Of a DNA stretch of 64,000 nucleotides, positions 1-7,831 are shown one piece after another. Position 1 is the stretch's first letter, and each line of letters starts with the position of its first letter. The stretch is from Arthrobacter_H sp030452125 (GTDB taxonomy: Bacteria; Actinomycetota; Actinomycetes; Actinomycetales; Micrococcaceae): the NCBI GenBank assembly GCA_052379645.1, contig JBQSYU010000002.1; one strand, written 5' to 3'. The notes beneath the pieces were generated by a model that was given only the letters and a program-made list of their open reading frames with translations, had not been told where the DNA came from and did no database searches. The translations under genes were made by a program, and so were the position numbers.

Positions 1-53
1 GAGTTCAAAGAGCGTCCCGGGCCCTCATGGCAGGTCGGTGGATCAAGGCTAAG

Positions 54-1013
54 TCAGATCTTGCGCAGCAGCATCCGACGGATCGAATGTTTGCTGTCCT
101 TGGTGAGCACCAACTGGGCGCGGCCACGGGTGGGAAGGACATTCTCCCGGAGGTTTGGTTCGTTGATCCGGCGCCAGATCCCCAACGCGGTTTCGCGGGC
201 TTCATCGTCGGACAGGCTGGAGTACCGGTGGAAGTACGAGGCAGGATCCGCGAAGGCGCCGCTGCGCAGTTTCATGAACCGCTTGACGTACCAGTTCTCG
301 ATCGCCTGGGTCTGGGCGTCAACGTAGACGGAGAAATCGAAAAAGTCGCTGAGCGCCAAACCGGCCGTCCCATCGCTTCTGACCTGGGCTGGGGCCAGCA
401 CGTTCAGTCCCTCCACGATGAGCACGTCGGGGCGGTGAACGACGACTTCCTTGCCGGGGACGATGTCGTACGTCAGATGTGAGTACCAGGGGGCACGAAC
501 CTCCTCGGCACCGGACTTCACCGCCGAAACGAAACGGAGCAAGGCCCGCCGGTCGTAGGCCTCAGGAAACCCCTTGCGATGCATCAGCCCGCGGCGTTCC
601 AACACTTCGTTGGAGTGCAGGAACCCGTCGGTGGTCACCAACTCGACATTGGGGGTATCCGGCCACCGGCGCAACATCTCCTGGAGTACGCGGGCCGTTG
701 TGGACTTCCCGACGGCCACGGAACCGGCAACGCCGATGACGAAGGGGGTGCGGCGGGTCGATTCGCCCAAAAAGGTGTTCGTGGCTTGATGTAACTGTCC
801 GGCTGCCTGCACATAGAGGTTCAGCAGGCGGGAGAGGGGAAGGTAGACGTCCTTGATCTCCTTGAGATCAAGTTTTTCACCCAACCCACTGAGCCTGATC
901 AGATCCCCCTCGTCGAGCGGTTGGGTGATCTCGTTGGACAGTCGTGCCCAGGTCTGCCGGTCCAGTTCCACAAAAGGGGAGACTCCGGCGTCGTGGTCTC
1001 GGGGGGCGCTCAC
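54..1013 (-). CDS. coaA: Type I pantothenate kinase
   Basis: ATP-dependent phosphorylation of pantothenate, the first step of coenzyme A synthesis in the cytosol. The P-loop GVAGSVAVGKST (about residue 95) and the following TTDGFL and KGFPEAYD segments are typical of the PanK-I family. About 319 aa fits the usual 310-320 aa. The open frame extends upstream to 1049, but a GTG at 1011-1013 sits exactly 6 nt after CACAAT (1020-1025, minus strand) and gives the normal family length, so I prefer it as a leaderless start. It is divergent from glmS across a short intergenic region. Identity is certain; only the start is inferred. Confidence 0.95.
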   Translation of the reverse strand: MSAPRDHDAGVSPFVELDRQTWARLSNEITQPLDEGDLIRLSGLGEKLDLKEIKDVYLPLSRLLNLYVQAAGQLHQATNTFLGESTRRTPFVIGVAGSVAVGKSTTARVLQEMLRRWPDTPNVELVTTDGFLHSNEVLERRGLMHRKGFPEAYDRRALLRFVSAVKSGAEEVRAPWYSHLTYDIVPGKEVVVHRPDVLIVEGLNVLAPAQVRSDGTAGLALSDFFDFSVYVDAQTQAIENWYVKRFMKLRSGAFADPASYFHRYSSLSDDEARETALGIWRRINEPNLRENVLPTRGRAQLVLTKDSKHSIRRMLLRKI

Positions 1014-1019
1014 CACTGA

Positions 1020-1025
1020 ATTGTG
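1020..1025 (-). promoter_or_regulatory. Probable -10 box of coaA
   Basis: CACAAT on the minus strand is followed after 6 nt by the GTG of coaA. It fits the nAnnnT-N6-RTG leaderless arrangement seen at many genes here. TTGGGA lies about 18 nt further upstream as a possible -35. Confidence 0.4.
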
Positions 1026-1126
1026 CCAAGCAGGTCCTCGTATTCCCAAACCGGAGCGCAGCCACCAGCCGTGGCGGCCACTCGTTTCGGGGGCCGGAAA
1101 TGATCAATATCGGTTCTTCGGCGCGG

Positions 1127-1132
1127 TATTCT
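1127..1132 (+). promoter_or_regulatory. Probable -10 box of glmS (leaderless)
   Basis: TATTCT lies 7 nt before the ATG at 1140. There is no Shine-Dalgarno sequence in between, so transcription would begin at or next to the start codon. Confidence 0.5.
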
Positions 1133-1139
1133 TGTGCGC

Positions 1140-3014
1140 ATGTGTGGAATTGTTGGCTATGTAGGCCGTCCAGAAAAAACGACCGGTAACCATGGGGCCC
1201 TTGACGTGGTTCTGGAGGGGCTGCGCCGGTTGGAATACCGTGGCTACGATTCCGCAGGGATCGCGGTGATCGGAGAAGCAGGGCTCGAATCGCGCAAGAA
1301 GGCCGGCAAGCTGGCCAATCTGATCGGCGAACTCGAAGCCCGTCCGCTGCCGCCGTCGCTGACCGGCATCGGCCACACCCGGTGGGCCACCCATGGTGGA
1401 CCCTCCGACGTCAATGCTCACCCGCATCTGGCCGACGGCGGGAAGCTGGCCGTCATCCACAATGGCATCATCGAAAATTTTGCAGATTTGCGCGCCGAAC
1501 TCCTCGCCGCTGGCCATGTCTTCGACTCGGAAACCGACACCGAGGTTGCCGCCGTGCTGCTGGGCGATATCTACGCTCACGCCGGGGGCGGGGATCTGGC
1601 CCGCTCCATGCAGCTGGCCTGCCAGCGACTCGAAGGCGCGTTCACTCTGTTGGCCATCCATGAAAGCCAGCCCGGCGTGGTCGTGGCCGCACGACGGAAC
1701 TCGCCTCTGGTCCTCGGGCTCGGGGAGGGCGAGAACTTCCTGGGCTCCGACGTCTCCGGCTTCATTGACTTCGCCCGGCGTGCGGTGGAACTGGGGCAGG
1801 ACCAGGTGGTCACCATCACCCCGGATCATCACGTCATCACCGACTTTGAAGGCAACCCTGCCGAAGGCACCGAATTCCATGTTGATTGGGACGCGGCAGC
1901 CGCGGAAAAGGGTGGATTCGATTCCTTTATGGAGAAGGAGATCTTCGACCAGCCGGCCGCCGTCGCCGATACCCTCCTGGGCCGGTACGACGTCGAGGGC
2001 CGGATGACCCTCGACGAATTGCGGATCGATTCCGCGGAGCTGGCCGATATTTCCAAGATCATCGTGCTGGCCTGTGGAACCTCCGCCTATGCCGGCTCCG
2101 TCGCCAAGTACGCGATCGAACATTGGTGCCGCATCCCCGTGGAGGTCGAACTCAGCCACGAGTTCAGGTATCGGGACCCGATCGTGAACGCCAACACCCT
2201 GATCGTCTCCATCTCCCAGTCGGGGGAGACCATGGATACGTTGATGGCCGTGCGCTATGCGCGCGAACAAGGGGCCAAGACGCTGTCGATCTGCAATACC
2301 AACGGTTCCACGATCCCGCGCGAGTCAGACGCCGTGCTGTACACGCACGCCGGCCCCGAGATCGCCGTGGCCTCGACCAAGGCCTTCCTGGCGCAGATCA
2401 CCGCCACCTACGTGCTGGGACTCTATCTGGCCCAGTTGCGCGGCAACCTGTTCACCGGCCAAATCAAGGACATCCTGGCCGACCTGCAGGACATCCCCGC
2501 CAAGATCCAGGACATCCTCGACCGGGCGGAGGAGATCAAGACGCTGGCCCGGTCGATGTCCGAGGCCAGCTCGGTGCTGTTCCTGGGACGCCATGTCGGT
2601 TACCCGGTAGCCATGGAAGGGGCCTTGAAGCTCAAGGAGATCGCCTACATCCACGCCGAAGGTTTCGCCGCGGGCGAGCTGAAGCACGGGCCCATCGCGC
2701 TGATCGATGACGGCCAACCGGTATTCGTCGTCGTGCCCTCCCCGCGGGGACGGCATTCACTGCATTCGAAGGTCGTCTCTAATATCCAGGAGGTCAGGGC
2801 GCGAGGAGCCAAGACCTTGGTGATCGCCGAATCCGGGGACGAAGCAGTCAGGGACTACGCCGAATTTGTCTTCTACGTTCCGGAGACTCCGACGTTGTTG
2901 ATGCCGCTGCTGGCCACCGTGCCGCTGCAGCTCTTTGCCTGTGAACTGGCCAGTTCCAAGGGCTTTGACGTCGACCAGCCCCGCAACCTGGCGAAGTCCG
3001 TCACGGTCGAGTAG
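1140..3014 (+). CDS. glmS: Glutamine--fructose-6-phosphate aminotransferase (isomerizing)
   Basis: Makes glucosamine-6-phosphate from fructose-6-phosphate and glutamine, the entry to UDP-GlcNAc and peptidoglycan. It starts MCGIVGYVG, so the Cys2 nucleophile of the class II amidotransferase domain becomes N-terminal after Met removal. This fixes the start at ATG 1140 rather than the in-frame GTG at 1134. HTRWATHG is present in the amidotransferase half. Two SIS domains follow, with CGTSAYAG and SQSGETMDT, and the C-terminus is the conserved PRNLAKSVTVE. 624 aa is normal. No glmS ribozyme is visible upstream, as expected outside Firmicutes. Confidence 0.97.
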   Translation: MCGIVGYVGRPEKTTGNHGALDVVLEGLRRLEYRGYDSAGIAVIGEAGLESRKKAGKLANLIGELEARPLPPSLTGIGHTRWATHGGPSDVNAHPHLADGGKLAVIHNGIIENFADLRAELLAAGHVFDSETDTEVAAVLLGDIYAHAGGGDLARSMQLACQRLEGAFTLLAIHESQPGVVVAARRNSPLVLGLGEGENFLGSDVSGFIDFARRAVELGQDQVVTITPDHHVITDFEGNPAEGTEFHVDWDAAAAEKGGFDSFMEKEIFDQPAAVADTLLGRYDVEGRMTLDELRIDSAELADISKIIVLACGTSAYAGSVAKYAIEHWCRIPVEVELSHEFRYRDPIVNANTLIVSISQSGETMDTLMAVRYAREQGAKTLSICNTNGSTIPRESDAVLYTHAGPEIAVASTKAFLAQITATYVLGLYLAQLRGNLFTGQIKDILADLQDIPAKIQDILDRAEEIKTLARSMSEASSVLFLGRHVGYPVAMEGALKLKEIAYIHAEGFAAGELKHGPIALIDDGQPVFVVVPSPRGRHSLHSKVVSNIQEVRARGAKTLVIAESGDEAVRDYAEFVFYVPETPTLLMPLLATVPLQLFACELASSKGFDVDQPRNLAKSVTVE

Positions 3015-3031
3015 GCAGATCCGCACCCGCT

Positions 3032-3067
3032 GAAGGAGCCCGACGTGTTCATGCACCGGGCTCCTTC
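3032..3067. terminator. Hairpin terminator between glmS and the DinB-like gene
   Basis: A perfect 11-bp inverted repeat, GAAGGAGCCCG (3032-3042) with CGGGCTCCTTC (3057-3067), with a 14-nt loop just after the glmS stop. It is placed to terminate both convergent genes. Confidence 0.65.
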
Positions 3068-3076
3068 GCTGATCAC

Positions 3077-3652
3077 CTACCCCAACGCCCGTTCGGCGAG
3101 TCCGCGCACATAGGCTGCCTGACCGGCATGCTAGGTGGTGTCGTTGAGAACACTCACCCAACGGGAGGCGGCCGTCACCGGAGGCTCCCACCGCGTATCG
3201 ACGATCCGTTCGAAGTCCCCGCTACCGAGGGACTCGAGGATCTGCAGGGTGCGGTCGTGGACCGCCTGATGGTAGGCGGAGAGAAGGCCCGAATCGCCGT
3301 TGTCGAAGGCCCGGACTTGTTCGGCGTCATGTCCGAACCCGGTGTCCGACTCCGCATAGGGCAGCGCCAGGCGATGCGCCCAGCCATGTTCGAGCCATAA
3401 TTGCCCCGCTGGGATGTGCTGTGCCGCACCGGGGGAGGGAGCCTCGGCACCGCCGAGCACGGCAGCGAGGTCCGCCATATGGTCGTCCTGCACACGGGTC
3501 AGATGCCAGATCAGCCAAGCGGCATGATTCGACTGGGGGTCGGGCTGATACAGCAGAACGCTGGCATCGGTACCGCTGGTGACCGAACGGACGGTCTGCG
3601 CCACACGATCGAATCCGTCGCGTAGAAGTTCGCGGGCAATATTCGCGCTCAT
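3077..3652 (-). pseudogene. DinB/DUF664-type metal-binding protein, truncated by an in-frame TAG
   Basis: Four-helix DinB-superfamily protein of the DUF664 type, which in actinobacteria includes thiol (mycothiol)-dependent enzymes. It starts at ATG 3652 with AAAGGA 6 nt upstream. The frame reads ...SVLNDTT, then TAG (3131-3133), then continues in frame as HAGQAAYVRGLAERALG and a TAG at 3077. Relatives have a residue such as Gln at that position (LQHVGQAAYVRG style), so CAG to TAG is the simplest explanation. The lost helix carries the His expected to be a metal ligand; the first ligand, in WLIWHLTRVQDDH, remains. Without readthrough the product is 173 aa instead of 191. The family assignment is good; loss of function is inferred. 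Confidence 0.75.
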
Positions 3653-3787
3653 CGGTGGTCCTTTCGTGGGCTGCTCTTCCGGCACGATGGCGGCCGGCAG
3701 GTATGTCAGCGACGCTACGCCTGGAACCGGTTCAGCGATAGCGCGCGTCACCTGCGCATGACCACCATATGAGGACTCCGAAACCGA

Positions 3788-3793
3788 TAGGCT
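3788..3793 (+). promoter_or_regulatory. Probable -10 box of acpS (leaderless)
   Basis: TAGGCT is followed after 6 nt by the ATG of acpS at 3800. The intervening GGGGGA could also serve as a crude ribosome-binding site, so the leaderless reading is not exclusive. Confidence 0.4.
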
Positions 3794-3799
3794 GGGGGA

Positions 3800-4150
3800 A
3801 TGATTGTGGGCATTGGAGTGGACGTCGTGCAGGTTTCCCGTTTCACGACGCAATTGGAACGAACCCCGGCGTTATGTGAGCGACTTTTTGTGCCGGCAGA
3901 GCGCGCGCTGAACATGCGGTCGTTGGCGGCACGCTTCGCCGCGAAGGAAGCGGTCGCGAAAGCTCTCGGTGCTCCGGCCGGCATGAACTGGCAGCATTGC
4001 CAGGTCGTCATGGACGCCGCAGGTGCCCCACAAGTGAAGATCGACGGCACGGTGGCCGAGGTCGCTGAAGCCAAGGGTGTCCGTCATTGGCACTTATCCC
4101 TCAGCCACGATGGAGACCTGGCCACGGCCATGGTCATTGCGGAGCGTTAG
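3800..4150 (+). CDS. acpS: Holo-[acyl-carrier-protein] synthase
   Basis: Transfers 4'-phosphopantetheine from CoA to the serine of acyl carrier protein. MIVGIGVDVVQVSRF carries the GxGxDxx motif and its Mg-binding Asp, and RFAAKEAVAKALG is the second family signature. 116 aa is the normal length. nnr follows after 3 nt, a very common actinobacterial arrangement, so the two are likely co-transcribed. The DinB-like gene is divergent upstream. Confidence 0.95.
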   Translation: MIVGIGVDVVQVSRFTTQLERTPALCERLFVPAERALNMRSLAARFAAKEAVAKALGAPAGMNWQHCQVVMDAAGAPQVKIDGTVAEVAEAKGVRHWHLSLSHDGDLATAMVIAER

Positions 4151-4153
4151 AAC

Positions 4154-5635
4154 ATGATTAATGCCTATACCGGAACCCAGATCCGTGCTGCCGAGGCCGG
4201 GCTCCTCCAAGGGCAGGACGGGGCATCCCTGATGCGTCGGGCGGCCCACGGGCTGGCCCACCACATCATGGCCCTGCTGCGTGCCCGCTACGGGGGCGTC
4301 TACGGTGCCCATGTCGCCGCCCTGATCGGCACCGGCAACAACGGTGGCGACGGCCTCTACGCGATGGCACGGCTGGCCGGGCGGGGAGTGGCCTGCACCG
4401 CCATCCTGTTGGGCGGGCACGCCCACCCTGAGGGCCTGGAGGCCTTCACACGTTCCGGGGGCCGGGTCGTATCCGGCGGGGGGACCCCCGATTCGAGCGC
4501 CCGAGCTCAGGCGCGCCGCTTCCGTGAAGCCAGTGAGGCGTTGGCCGACGTGGACCTGGTCATTGACGCTGTTCTGGGCACCGGAGCCCGGGGTGCCATC
4601 GCACTGCCGGAGATCCCCGCAGATGTACCTGTGGTCGCCTGCGACCTGCCCTCGGGGGTCGATGCCGATACCGGTGCCGCCTCCGACGGGGTCCTTGCCG
4701 CCGACCTGACGGTCACCTTCGGTGCCCTGAAAACCGGGCTCTGCGTCGGGGCAGGTCGACGATTGGCAGGAAACATCGAGGTCGTCGACATCGGTCTTGA
4801 AGACCTTCTGGGCCAACCCGACCTGCGGGTTCTCACCTCAACGGACGCCGAGGCCGCCACACCGCGGCCAACATCCCAAGACCATAAGTATTCGCGCGGA
4901 GTGCTGGGGCTGATCGCCGGGTCGCCACGCTACCCGGGGGCCGCCGTCCTGGCGGCCACCGCTGCGGTGAACACCTCGGTGGGGATGTTGCGCACGCTGG
5001 CCCCCGAACGTGCCGCCGAGCTCATCACCCAGGCGGTGCCCGAAGCCGTGCCGGCAGACGGAGCCGATGTCCGGGTCGATGCCTGGGCCATGGGACCAGG
5101 GATCGATGACGACCCAGCCCAGCTCGCCGCCGTCGAGCAGGTGCTCGGGGCGGGACTTCCTGCCATCGTCGACGCGAGCGCCCTCCGGACCTTGCAGCCG
5201 GGCCAGGGCCATGCCCGGCTCATCCTCACCCCACACGTCGGGGAACTGGAAGACCTGCTGGTTCGGGTCGGTGTCCGGGTCACCGCGGCAGATATCAGCG
5301 AGGATCCTGTCCGGTGGGCCCGCTGGGCGGCTGTCGGCTACTCCTCGGTGGTGTTGCTCAAGGGGCATACGACGATCTGTGTGGCCCCCGACGGCTACAC
5401 CATCATCAACCTCAACGGGCCGGCGCCATTGGCCACCGCAGGCAGTGGTGACGTCCTCACCGGAATGCTGGGGGCCATGTTGGCCACCTCCCATGCCGGC
5501 GGGGGAACCCGGGCACTGGTCGAACTGGCCGCCACGGCCGCCTACCGTCACGGGGACGCGGCTCGGGTGGCCGGCCAGCACGGGGGATTCGGGGCCGGTC
5601 AGTTGGCGCGGGTCGCCGGGCAGGGCAGCTTCTAG
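4154..5635 (+). CDS. nnr: Bifunctional NAD(P)H-hydrate epimerase / ADP-dependent dehydratase
   Basis: Repairs hydrated NAD(P)H. The N-terminal YjeF_N-type epimerase domain (about 1-220) shows GTGNNGGDGLYAMARL and DLPSGVDADTG. The C-terminal ribokinase-like dehydratase domain (about 240-493) shows TPHVGELEDLL, LLKGHTTI and ATAGSGDVLTGMLGAML. 493 aa fits the fused bacterial form. It lies 3 nt after acpS. Its TAG stop overlaps the TAG stop of the convergent ugd gene by 2 nt inside a CTAG palindrome. Confidence 0.95.
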   Translation: MINAYTGTQIRAAEAGLLQGQDGASLMRRAAHGLAHHIMALLRARYGGVYGAHVAALIGTGNNGGDGLYAMARLAGRGVACTAILLGGHAHPEGLEAFTRSGGRVVSGGGTPDSSARAQARRFREASEALADVDLVIDAVLGTGARGAIALPEIPADVPVVACDLPSGVDADTGAASDGVLAADLTVTFGALKTGLCVGAGRRLAGNIEVVDIGLEDLLGQPDLRVLTSTDAEAATPRPTSQDHKYSRGVLGLIAGSPRYPGAAVLAATAAVNTSVGMLRTLAPERAAELITQAVPEAVPADGADVRVDAWAMGPGIDDDPAQLAAVEQVLGAGLPAIVDASALRTLQPGQGHARLILTPHVGELEDLLVRVGVRVTAADISEDPVRWARWAAVGYSSVVLLKGHTTICVAPDGYTIINLNGPAPLATAGSGDVLTGMLGAMLATSHAGGGTRALVELAATAAYRHGDAARVAGQHGGFGAGQLARVAGQGSF

Positions 5636-6975
5636 AGTTGCCCTGCGGGGTCCGGGAACATCCTGCCCAAGGCGGCTACGGTCCAGCCGGCCTCCGTCCA
5701 CTGCCCATGGTCTAGGACATTGCGTCCGTCGATCAGCCGCATGCCGCGGACCCTGGGGCGAAGATCAGCGGGCGTCAGCTCCTTGAATTCCTTCCATTCG
5801 GTGAGCAGAAGGACCAGGTCGGCATCCTGGGTTGCCTCGGCAACGGAGTCCGCGTATCCCAGCCGGGGGAACCGGCGTCGGGCATTTTCATTGCCCTGCG
5901 GGTCGTAGACGATGACCTCGGCGCCGTCGTTGAAGAGTCGGCCGGCCACATCCAGCGCGGGGGAGTCCCGGACATCGTCGCTATCGGGTTTGAAGGCCAC
6001 ACCCAAGACGGCAATCCGTCGCCCAACCACCTCATGATCGAGGATCTGATGTGCCAAGGAGACGACTCGATCGCGACGGCGCAGATTGATGTCGTCGACG
6101 TTATGCAGGAAATCCATGGTGTGGTTCAGCCCGAGTTCGCTGACCCGGGTCTGGAGGGCGCGGATGTCCTTGGGCAGGCAGCCCCCACCGAAACCGATCC
6201 CGGCGTTGAGGAACTTGCGGCCGATGCGCTCGTCGTAGCCCAAGGCGTCGGCCAAGGTGCGGATGTCTCCGCCCACGGTTTCGGTGACCTCGGAGAAGGC
6301 GTTGATGAAGGAGATCTTGGTGGCCAGGAACGCGTTGGCAGCGACCTTGACCAGCTCGGCGGTCTCGAAGTCGGTGACGATCAGTGGAGTGTCCTGGCCT
6401 AGCGCCTGGGCGTAGACCTCACACAGCTGGTCAGTGGCCTGTGCGGATTCGACGCCGAACACCAGCCGCCCCGGAGCCAACGTATCCTTCACCGCAAAAC
6501 CCTCACGCAAGAATTCGGGGTTCCACGCCACCTCGAGCTCGACACCTTCGCGGGATTCCCTGGCGAGCAGTTCGGCCAGCCGGCGGGCGGTGCCGACAGG
6601 AACGGTGGACTTGCCCACCACGAGCGCGTCTCGGGTGATGTGCTGTGCCAACGACCGGGCGGCGGCATCGACGAAACTGATATCCGCCCCGCCATCGGCG
6701 ATCCGCTCAGGAGTGCCGACACCGATGAAATGAACATCGGCCCATCCCCCGACCTCGGCATAGTCGGTCGTGAAACGTAAACGCCCCGATTGGACATGTT
6801 TGACCAGCAGCTCCGGCAGACCGGGCTCATGGAAGGGCAGATCGCCAACGGAGAGACGCTCGATCTTCTGCGGGTCCACATCCACGCCGATGACGTCGAA
6901 ACCGAGCTCGGCCATGCACGCGGCATGGGTTGCGCCGAGGTATCCTGTACCGATCACTGAAATCTTGAGCGTCAT
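5632..6975 (-). CDS. ugd: UDP-glucose 6-dehydrogenase
   Basis: Oxidises UDP-glucose to UDP-glucuronate with two NAD+, for surface polysaccharides. Rossmann motif GTGYLGATHA is at the N-terminus. The catalytic Cys lies in GFGGGCLPKDIRAL (about residue 260), and GVAFKPDSDDVRDSPAL is the conserved C-terminal domain entry. 447 aa is typical. The upstream region contains TAGCAT (7018-7023, minus strand) as a likely -10. Its neighbour is an rfbA remnant, so both probably belonged to a polysaccharide cluster that has since been lost. Confidence 0.95.
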   Translation of the reverse strand: MTLKISVIGTGYLGATHAACMAELGFDVIGVDVDPQKIERLSVGDLPFHEPGLPELLVKHVQSGRLRFTTDYAEVGGWADVHFIGVGTPERIADGGADISFVDAAARSLAQHITRDALVVGKSTVPVGTARRLAELLARESREGVELEVAWNPEFLREGFAVKDTLAPGRLVFGVESAQATDQLCEVYAQALGQDTPLIVTDFETAELVKVAANAFLATKISFINAFSEVTETVGGDIRTLADALGYDERIGRKFLNAGIGFGGGCLPKDIRALQTRVSELGLNHTMDFLHNVDDINLRRRDRVVSLAHQILDHEVVGRRIAVLGVAFKPDSDDVRDSPALDVAGRLFNDGAEVIVYDPQGNENARRRFPRLGYADSVAEATQDADLVLLLTEWKEFKELTPADLRPRVRGMRLIDGRNVLDHGQWTEAGWTVAALGRMFPDPAGQL

Positions 6976-7112
6976 TTGCGCCTAACTGTTGGGGCCGTAC
7001 CTTGAGGGGCTTTGACCATGCTAACGACACCTGACGGAAAGCCGTTGAAACGACGTGTTGTGCGAAGGGTGCTGTCGACACGTGACCGTGGCCGACTGGG
7101 TGGGTCGAGGAC

Positions 7113-7220
7113 TTAGCGGGGCTCGTCCACGGTGGGGTCCAGATAGCTGCGCAGGGCTGCGAAGTGGTCCCCGGGACTGAAACCGGTGGCCCGGATCCGC
7201 ATCCAAGCTGGCGGGGACCT
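7113..7220 (-). pseudogene. Possible C-terminal remnant of an unidentified gene
   Basis: A minus-strand frame between TTA (7221) and TTA (7113) encodes AWMRIRATGFSPGDHFAALR followed by SYLDPTVDEPR and stop. It looks like a genuine protein C-terminus rather than random high-GC frame, but has no start and I cannot name the family. It lies at the junction with the truncated rfbA, so it may be the other flank of a deletion. 6976-7112 holds only the ugd promoter region. Confidence 0.25.
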
Positions 7221-7262
7221 TTAGGGGGGATAGGAACTCGCTGTCGCAGCCCGCCGAGCCCA

Positions 7263-7783
7263 GTGTATCGCGGTGCCCAGCTGCAGAAGCTCGCTGACCT
7301 GGAAGGCGCTGCCATCTTCGGGTACCAGGTGGCCGATCCGACCGCCTACGGTGTCGTCGAATTCGATACCACGGGCCGGGCCGTCTCGCTGGAGGAGAAA
7401 CCCGAGAAACCGCGCAGCAAATATGCGATCCCGGGACTGTATTTTTATGACCACCAGGTCGTGGAGATCGCTCGGGGCTGAAACCATCGCCTCGCGGGGA
7501 ACTGGAGATCACCGACGTCAACCGACGCTACCTGGAGATGGGCCAGCTGCAGGTTTCCGTGCTGGCCCGCGGTACGGCGTGGCTAGATACCGGGACCTTC
7601 GAATCACTGAACGATGCGTCGAACTACATTCGCACGGTGGATGCCCGGCAGGGGCTGAAGATCAGCGCCCCGGAAGAGATCGCATGGCGGCAGGGGTTCA
7701 TTTCCGATGCCGAGCTCGAAGCGCTGGCCCGCCCGCTTCTCAAGAGCGGATACGGGGCCTACCTGCTGGAATTGCTGCACTGA
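7263..7783 (+). pseudogene. rfbA: Glucose-1-phosphate thymidylyltransferase remnant (5'-truncated, frameshifted)
   Basis: An intact RmlA is about 290 aa and makes dTDP-glucose for dTDP-rhamnose. Here homology begins near LQKLADLEGAA and runs through DPTAYGVVEFD, SLEEKP and GLYFYDHQVVEIARG, then hits TGA at 7479-7481. Shifting frame by one base there restores LKPSPRGELEITDVNRRYLE, which continues into LARGTAWLDTGTFESLNDA and KSGYGAYLLELLH. So roughly the first 115-120 residues, including the GGxGTRL nucleotide-binding loop, are missing, and a single-base deletion sits near 7475-7481. The gene cannot be functional. Confidence 0.85.
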
Positions 7784-7819
7784 GACGCCTCGCTGAGCCC
7801 GCGGCCGCAGGCCAAGTGC

Positions 7820-7825
7820 GAGAAT
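7820..7825 (+). promoter_or_regulatory. Probable -10 box of alr (leaderless)
   Basis: GAGAAT is followed after 6 nt by the GTG start of alr. It is a weaker -10 match than most others in the window. Confidence 0.35.
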
Positions 7826-7831
7826 GGAACC

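Noticed and set aside
1080..1140. glmS ribozyme or riboswitch upstream of glmS
   Set aside because: The start codon follows a -10 box by 7 nt, leaving no leader for such an RNA, and no ribozyme core is visible.
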